Shown here: positions 60,400 through 64,000 of the stretch, piece after piece
Layout: the number at the start of each line of letters is the position of its first letter
How positions within the stretch are numbered: the first letter of the stretch is position 1
Assembly (NCBI RefSeq): GCF_041821025.1
Contig: NZ_JBGUAY010000001.1
Location: 372,001-436,000, forward strand
Origin: Egicoccus sp. AB-alg6-2
GTDB lineage: Bacteria; Actinomycetota; Nitriliruptoria; Nitriliruptorales; Nitriliruptoraceae
DNA length: 64,000 bases
Reading direction: 5' to 3'
Program-made: the position numbers and the translations under genes
The notes under the pieces: model-generated
What the model was told of the DNA's origin: nothing
What the model saw: the letters and a program-made list of their open reading frames with translations, nothing else
The model's database searches: none

Positions 60400-61854
60400 C
60401 TACCCGGCGTCGCGGCCGAGCTCGGCCAGCAGGAATGCCTCGGTGAGGCACGCCTTCGCGAAGTCCTCGAGGTGGAGCGACTCGTCCTCGCCGTGGGCGT
60501 TGGAGCCCGGGTCCTCGACGCCGACCAGCAGGCACGGGGCGCCCCCGAACGCGTCGCTGAACGGCTCCACGAACGGGATCGAGCCTCCACAGCCCATGGC
60601 GGCGGGCTCGCGCCCGTAGGCGGCCGTCATGGCCGCGACGGCCGCGTCCCAGGCGCCACCGCCGGGCTCGGTCACCCAGGCGCGGTTGCGTTCGCCGACG
60701 TCGACCTGCACCTCCAGGCCCCACGGCACGTTCGTCTCGAGGTGCCGTCGGAGGGCGTCGAGTGCCCGGTCGGGGTCCTGGCCCGGTGCCAGCCGGCACG
60801 ACAGCTTGGTGCGCACCTGCGCCAGCAACGTGTTCGAGGCCGCCGCGACGGCGGGCACGTCCATCCCGGTCGGGGTGATCGTCGGGCGCATCCAGAGGCG
60901 TTCGAGAATCGTGCGACGGTCGTCGCCGACGAACTCGGCCCCAGCGACCAGCCGCGCCTCGTCGCGGAAGTCGTCCGCCAGCGCCTCGCCGTCGCCCTCG
61001 AGGGCCTCGAGCCTGGCCCGCTCGTCGTCGGCGAGTGCGCGCACGTCGTCCTCGAAGCCGTCGACCGCGATCGCGCCCGCATCGTCGTGCAGGCTCGCCA
61101 GCAGGCGCACCGTCGCCGTGAGTGCGTCCGGCACCACGCCGCCCCACATGCCCGAGTGCACCGGTTGCTGCATCGCGCGGACCGTCACCACCACGTCCGC
61201 CATGCCGCGCAGCGCGTAGGTCAACCCCGGCCAACCGACCTTCCAGTTCGTCAGGTCGGTCAGCACGATCACGTCCGCCCGTAGCCGGGCGCCGTAGGTG
61301 TCGAGGAAGCGCTCCAGGTTCGGGGAACCGATCTCCTCCTCGCCCTCGATGACCACCTTGACGTTGACCGGCAGCGTGCCGCGCGTGTCCAACCACGCCC
61401 GGATCGCGGCGACGTGGGCCATGATTCCGGCCTTGTCGTCCGCCGCGCCACGGCCGTAGAGGCGGCCCTCGCGTTCGGTGGGCTCGAACGGCGACGAACT
61501 CCAGCGCTCGGGCGTGCCGACCGGCTGGACGTCGTGGTGGGCGTAGAGCAGCACCGTCGGCGCGTCGTCGCCGGCCCGCAACCACGATCCGGTCACGTAC
61601 GGGTGGGTGCCGTCGAGCTCCAACAGCTCCACGTCCTCGAGCCCGGCGTCCCGCAGGCGCTGCGCCGTGCGCTCGGCCGAGCGTCGGCAGTCGTCGGCGT
61701 ACTCGGGCTGCACGCTGATCGAGGGGATGCGTACCAGGTCCTCGAGCCAGGCGACCGTCTGGGGCATCTGCGCCATCAGGCGCTCGGCCACGTCGTCGAG
61801 ACCCGACGGGACCCGGGTGGCGGCGGGCAGGACGGACATGGGCTCGGCGGTCAC
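60400..61854 (-). CDS. M20 family dipeptidase
   Basis: A 484-residue zinc peptidase of the carnosinase/DapE-like M20 group. Metal and catalytic motifs are LLYAHHDVQPVG, GRGAADDKAG, the catalytic EGEEEIGSPN, and near the C-terminus NAHGEDESL. A dimerisation domain (about 210-390) with MQQPVHSGMWGG lies between. It hydrolyses dipeptides or related amides in the cytoplasm. The start is GTG 61854, with ATG 61839 as an alternative. Confidence 0.9.
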   Translation of the reverse strand: MTAEPMSVLPAATRVPSGLDDVAERLMAQMPQTVAWLEDLVRIPSISVQPEYADDCRRSAERTAQRLRDAGLEDVELLELDGTHPYVTGSWLRAGDDAPTVLLYAHHDVQPVGTPERWSSSPFEPTEREGRLYGRGAADDKAGIMAHVAAIRAWLDTRGTLPVNVKVVIEGEEEIGSPNLERFLDTYGARLRADVIVLTDLTNWKVGWPGLTYALRGMADVVVTVRAMQQPVHSGMWGGVVPDALTATVRLLASLHDDAGAIAVDGFEDDVRALADDERARLEALEGDGEALADDFRDEARLVAGAEFVGDDRRTILERLWMRPTITPTGMDVPAVAAASNTLLAQVRTKLSCRLAPGQDPDRALDALRRHLETNVPWGLEVQVDVGERNRAWVTEPGGGAWDAAVAAMTAAYGREPAAMGCGGSIPFVEPFSDAFGGAPCLLVGVEDPGSNAHGEDESLHLEDFAKACLTEAFLLAELGRDAG

Positions 61855-62055
61855 AGGGCACCTCTGCTGGGCATCTGGGGGCGGTTGCCGGCCGAGTCTG
61901 CCCGAGATCGGCAGCCACCGGAGACGCGCGATGCCGGCCGAAGTGTGGCGCGGTTCCCGGATCCGGCCCGTCGGCGACTATCCTGCGGCCGCACCAGTGG
62001 CGGTCGGGCCGGCGCCCCGAGCGCGTGACGACGAACTTCCGAAAGGGCGGACCGG

Positions 62056-62406
62056 GTGGGGCACGCAACCGACGTGTGGGACAAGCTGTCCGGCATGCTC
62101 TCCAGCGGCGACATGGCCGACATCCCGCAGCTGTACGGGGCGGACGCGCTCTACCTCGAGCCCTACAACCCGCCCCATCGCGGCAACCTGCTCATCCAGG
62201 CCTACCTCAAGGACTGGATCGGCGGCAAGGACGACATCGCCGTCGAGTCCTCGCGCGTCATCGAGTCCGAGGACGGTCGTTCGCTCGGCGTCGAGTGGAC
62301 CATCTCCTACACCGCCGCCGGCCGCCGGTGGAACGACCTGCCGCGTGCGAGCTTCTTCGGCTTCGACGACACGGGACGCATCGTCTACCACCGTGACTAC
62401 ACCTGA
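62056..62406 (+). CDS. NTF2-like (SnoaL-type) protein
   Basis: A 116-residue alpha+beta barrel protein. ADIPQLYGADALYLEPYNPPHRGN, LIQAYLKDWIGG and ASFFGFDDTGRIVYHRDY are typical for NTF2-like domains, which bind small ligands or act as isomerases. The strand-end residues do not give an activity. GTG 62056 has a GAAAGGG Shine-Dalgarno. It is a single gene. Confidence 0.75.
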   Translation: MGHATDVWDKLSGMLSSGDMADIPQLYGADALYLEPYNPPHRGNLLIQAYLKDWIGGKDDIAVESSRVIESEDGRSLGVEWTISYTAAGRRWNDLPRASFFGFDDTGRIVYHRDYT

Positions 62407-62437
62407 GTTCGGCGGCGTCCCGCGGCACCTCGGCCGA

Positions 62438-63454
62438 TCAGTCCTCGCCCCGGAGGACGAATCGCCACACGGCGAAGCCGACGGCGAGCGCGCCGACCGC
62501 CCCCGCGAGGACCTCGTTGCGCGGCTTGGCGACGTCGGGGAGCCGGTCGCGCAGTCGCACCGGGGCGTGGAAGTCGCGGACGGCCCATGACATCGCGGCG
62601 GCCGCGGCGCGCAGTTCCCGGTCGGGATTGACCGCCACGGGATGCCCCACCGCGGTCAGCATCGGCAGGTCGGTGATCGAGTCCGAGTAGGCGAAGCACC
62701 GGGTCAGGTCGTAGCCACGGAGTTCGGCCACCTGCCGGATCGCCGTCGCCTTCGCGCCCGCGTAGGCGTAGAACTCCAGCGTGCCGTCGTAGCAGCCGGC
62801 CTCGTCGGTCCCCGAGCGGGTCGCGATCACGTCGCGTACGTGCAGGAACTCGCCGAAGGGTTCGACGATCTCCTCGCCGGAGGACGAGATGATCCACACG
62901 TCACGGCCGGCCCGTTGGTGCTCGGCGATGAGGTCGAGCGCCTCGGCGTAGGCCAGCGGCGCGATCACCGTCTCCATCGTCTCGCGCACCAGGCGTCGCA
63001 CCCGCTCCGCCTCCCAGCCCTTGGTGAGCTCGAGGGCGGCATGACGCATCTGCTCCATCTTCTCGTGGTCCGCGCCGACGAGCTGGTAGACGACCTGTGC
63101 GTACAGCGACTTCACCACCGTGGTCGGACTGATCAGCCCGTCGCGCATCAGCGTCCGTCCCATCATCAGCGTCGAGGAGCCGGCGATGATGGTCTTGTCG
63201 AGGTCGAAGAACGCGGCCTCGGTCGCGCCCGTCCGGCGCACCGCCAGCCGCGCGAGCATCGACTCGCTGAGCCGGTCGGCGTCCGGCCGGGCGTAGCGCT
63301 GTTCGGTCTCGACGGTGGCGTTCGAGGGGTCCGCGATGACCTCGGCCGCCGCCGACAGCAGCCGATCGACCGTCGACGGCGTCGACGGTGTCGATGGCGT
63401 GTCGCCCGGCGCGGCCGACTCCCTGCGTCCGTCTGCGTCACCTCTGCGGGGCAC
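62438..63454 (-). CDS. HAD-IB family phosphatase
   Basis: A 338-residue protein of the SerB-like IB group. Motif I is AAFFDLDKTI, motif II VWIISSSGEEIV, and motif IV AYSDSITDLPML. An N-terminal linker (TPSTPSTPST) and an end helix (EVLAGAVGALAVGFAVW) frame it; the latter may anchor it to the membrane. Related actinobacterial proteins act on phosphoserine-like or lysophospholipid substrates. GTG 63454 has GAGGAA upstream. The first 60 residues are disordered. Confidence 0.84.
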   Translation of the reverse strand: MPRRGDADGRRESAAPGDTPSTPSTPSTVDRLLSAAAEVIADPSNATVETEQRYARPDADRLSESMLARLAVRRTGATEAAFFDLDKTIIAGSSTLMMGRTLMRDGLISPTTVVKSLYAQVVYQLVGADHEKMEQMRHAALELTKGWEAERVRRLVRETMETVIAPLAYAEALDLIAEHQRAGRDVWIISSSGEEIVEPFGEFLHVRDVIATRSGTDEAGCYDGTLEFYAYAGAKATAIRQVAELRGYDLTRCFAYSDSITDLPMLTAVGHPVAVNPDRELRAAAAAMSWAVRDFHAPVRLRDRLPDVAKPRNEVLAGAVGALAVGFAVWRFVLRGED

Positions 63455-63492
63455 TACCGCTTCCTCGTACGGATGGCGCGAGCCTAACGGGG

Positions 63493-64000
63493 TCAGCGCG
63501 GCGGCAGCGGTTCGACGCTCATGAGGCTGCGGCCGTTGGTGAACAGAAACGGTGGCTCGACCGTCGTCGGCCACACCCCCTCACCGCGGACCTGGACCTC
63601 GCGGCCGTCGTGCCACAGCCGCAGGCGGTCGTAGCCCTGCGCCACCGCCGTGTCCTCGCTGATCCACCACCACGGTTGGTCGGCGTCGTCGCCGAACGGC
63701 TCCAGCTCCGGGCCGGCGGGTGCGGCGACGGGCCTGCCGTCGACCAGCGACAGGCGCAGGGCTTCGTTGCCTCCGTCCGGCGACGGGATCACCAGGGCAC
63801 CGTCCGCGACACGCGGCTCCGGGCAGCACAGGTGGACGACGCCGCGCCGGCCCTCGACCTCGTGTGTCCACCGCACCGTGCCGTCGAGCTCGATCAGCAG
63901 GATGTGCGCCGCCCCGCCCTCCGCCCGTGCCGCCGCCCCGGATCCGACGAGCAGCGACCGGTCCGACGTCGGCGAGATCTCGTTGAGACCCTCGAGGCGC
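63493..64000 (-). CDS. Beta-propeller-like protein, 3' part (5' end beyond the window)
   Basis: The frame has no stop from 63493 to the window end, so at least 169 C-terminal residues are present and the start lies outside. Sequence such as LNEISPTSDRSLLVGSG, HILLIELDGTVRWTHE and the segment VHLCCPEPRVADGALVIPSPDGG is propeller-like (WD/PQQ type), with adjacent cysteines. I cannot name the family. The ATG at 63876 is internal to this longer frame and not the start. Confidence 0.66.
   Translation of the reverse strand, partial: RLEGLNEISPTSDRSLLVGSGAAARAEGGAAHILLIELDGTVRWTHEVEGRRGVVHLCCPEPRVADGALVIPSPDGGNEALRLSLVDGRPVAAPAGPELEPFGDDADQPWWWISEDTAVAQGYDRLRLWHDGREVQVRGEGVWPTTVEPPFLFTNGRSLMSVEPLPPR

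Noticed and set aside
63362-63405. A short tandem repeat in the HAD gene as a possible CRISPR or regulatory repeat
   Set aside because: It is an in-frame 9-nt repeat coding for the linker TPSTPSTPST, with no spacer structure.

Overview
The window reads as chromosomal DNA of a high-GC, Gram-positive actinobacterium. The evidence is the very strong G/C bias at third codon positions (which creates many long antisense shadow frames), mycothiol genes (mshA, mshD), a GlnR-type orphan regulator, an RsiG-like anti-sigma protein, TAnnnT -10 boxes with several leaderless starts, and frequent GTG/TTG starts with 4-nt stop/start overlaps. A caa3-type oxidase with heme c fused to subunit II, a Sec-type (clade II) nitrous oxide reductase and a selenocysteine tRNA point away from ordinary Streptomyces or Mycobacterium and toward a deep-branching class such as Nitriliruptoria. 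That placement is an inference; no 16S gene is present. I see no insertion sequence, prophage or CRISPR array.

Layout. 1-2400: the 3' end of aceE, an OsmC peroxidase, thymidine kinase and a cold-shock protein. 2400-9440: a nitrous oxide respiration locus, with an Rrf2-type regulator divergent from nosZ, a cupredoxin lipoprotein, an unusual membrane-domain/NosD fusion, nosF and nosY. 9540-17200: a complete protocatechuate branch of the beta-ketoadipate pathway (pcaC-H-G-CoA transferase A/B-pcaB-pcaD-pcaF) read leftward, faced by an IclR regulator across two 15-bp palindromes. 17290-19330: a ZIP-like membrane protein, a dienelactone-hydrolase-like protein and a DUF6295 protein. 19496-19822: tRNA-Lys, -Asp and -Phe on the minus strand.

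19950-27070: mshD, glnR-like, a hydrolase, a cysteine-free HTH/TusA-like fusion followed by a DUF4395 membrane protein and a thioredoxin-like protein, an acyl-CoA dehydrogenase and a YgfZ-type protein. 27170-30460: a K+-dependent-type membrane pyrophosphatase, a Bcp peroxiredoxin and a soluble pyrophosphatase. 30518-36425: an RsiG-like c-di-GMP-binding candidate, asparaginase II, an XRE regulator, a FemAB/GNAT-like protein, mshA, a YbjN protein and proC. 36567-39968: a glutamate-type ABC importer. 39994-44299: a 23S rRNA methyltransferase, a lipoprotein, prmA and an AI-2E family permease.

44397-55980: cytochrome oxidase assembly and structure, with an ABC exporter pair, ctaC-D-E-F, a membrane cupredoxin, then ctaA and ctaB with their usual small partner. 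56203-58716: a TetR regulator whose promoter, operator and leaderless start lie in one 40-bp palindrome, with its ABC exporter. 58779-58873: tRNA-Sec (selC). 58968-64000: an ArsR-type regulator, a 52-residue basic protein, an M20 peptidase, an NTF2-like protein, a HAD-IB hydrolase and the 3' part of a beta-propeller-like protein.

Much of the region serves respiratory energy conservation: N2O reduction, a caa3 oxidase with heme O/A synthesis, two kinds of pyrophosphatase, and aromatic carbon feeding acetyl-CoA and succinyl-CoA. Mycothiol, OsmC, Bcp and thioredoxin genes add thiol defence. The items most worth follow-up are the NosD fusion, the RsiG-like protein, the selenocysteine tRNA, the Cys-less HTH/TusA fusion and the TetR operator-promoter.
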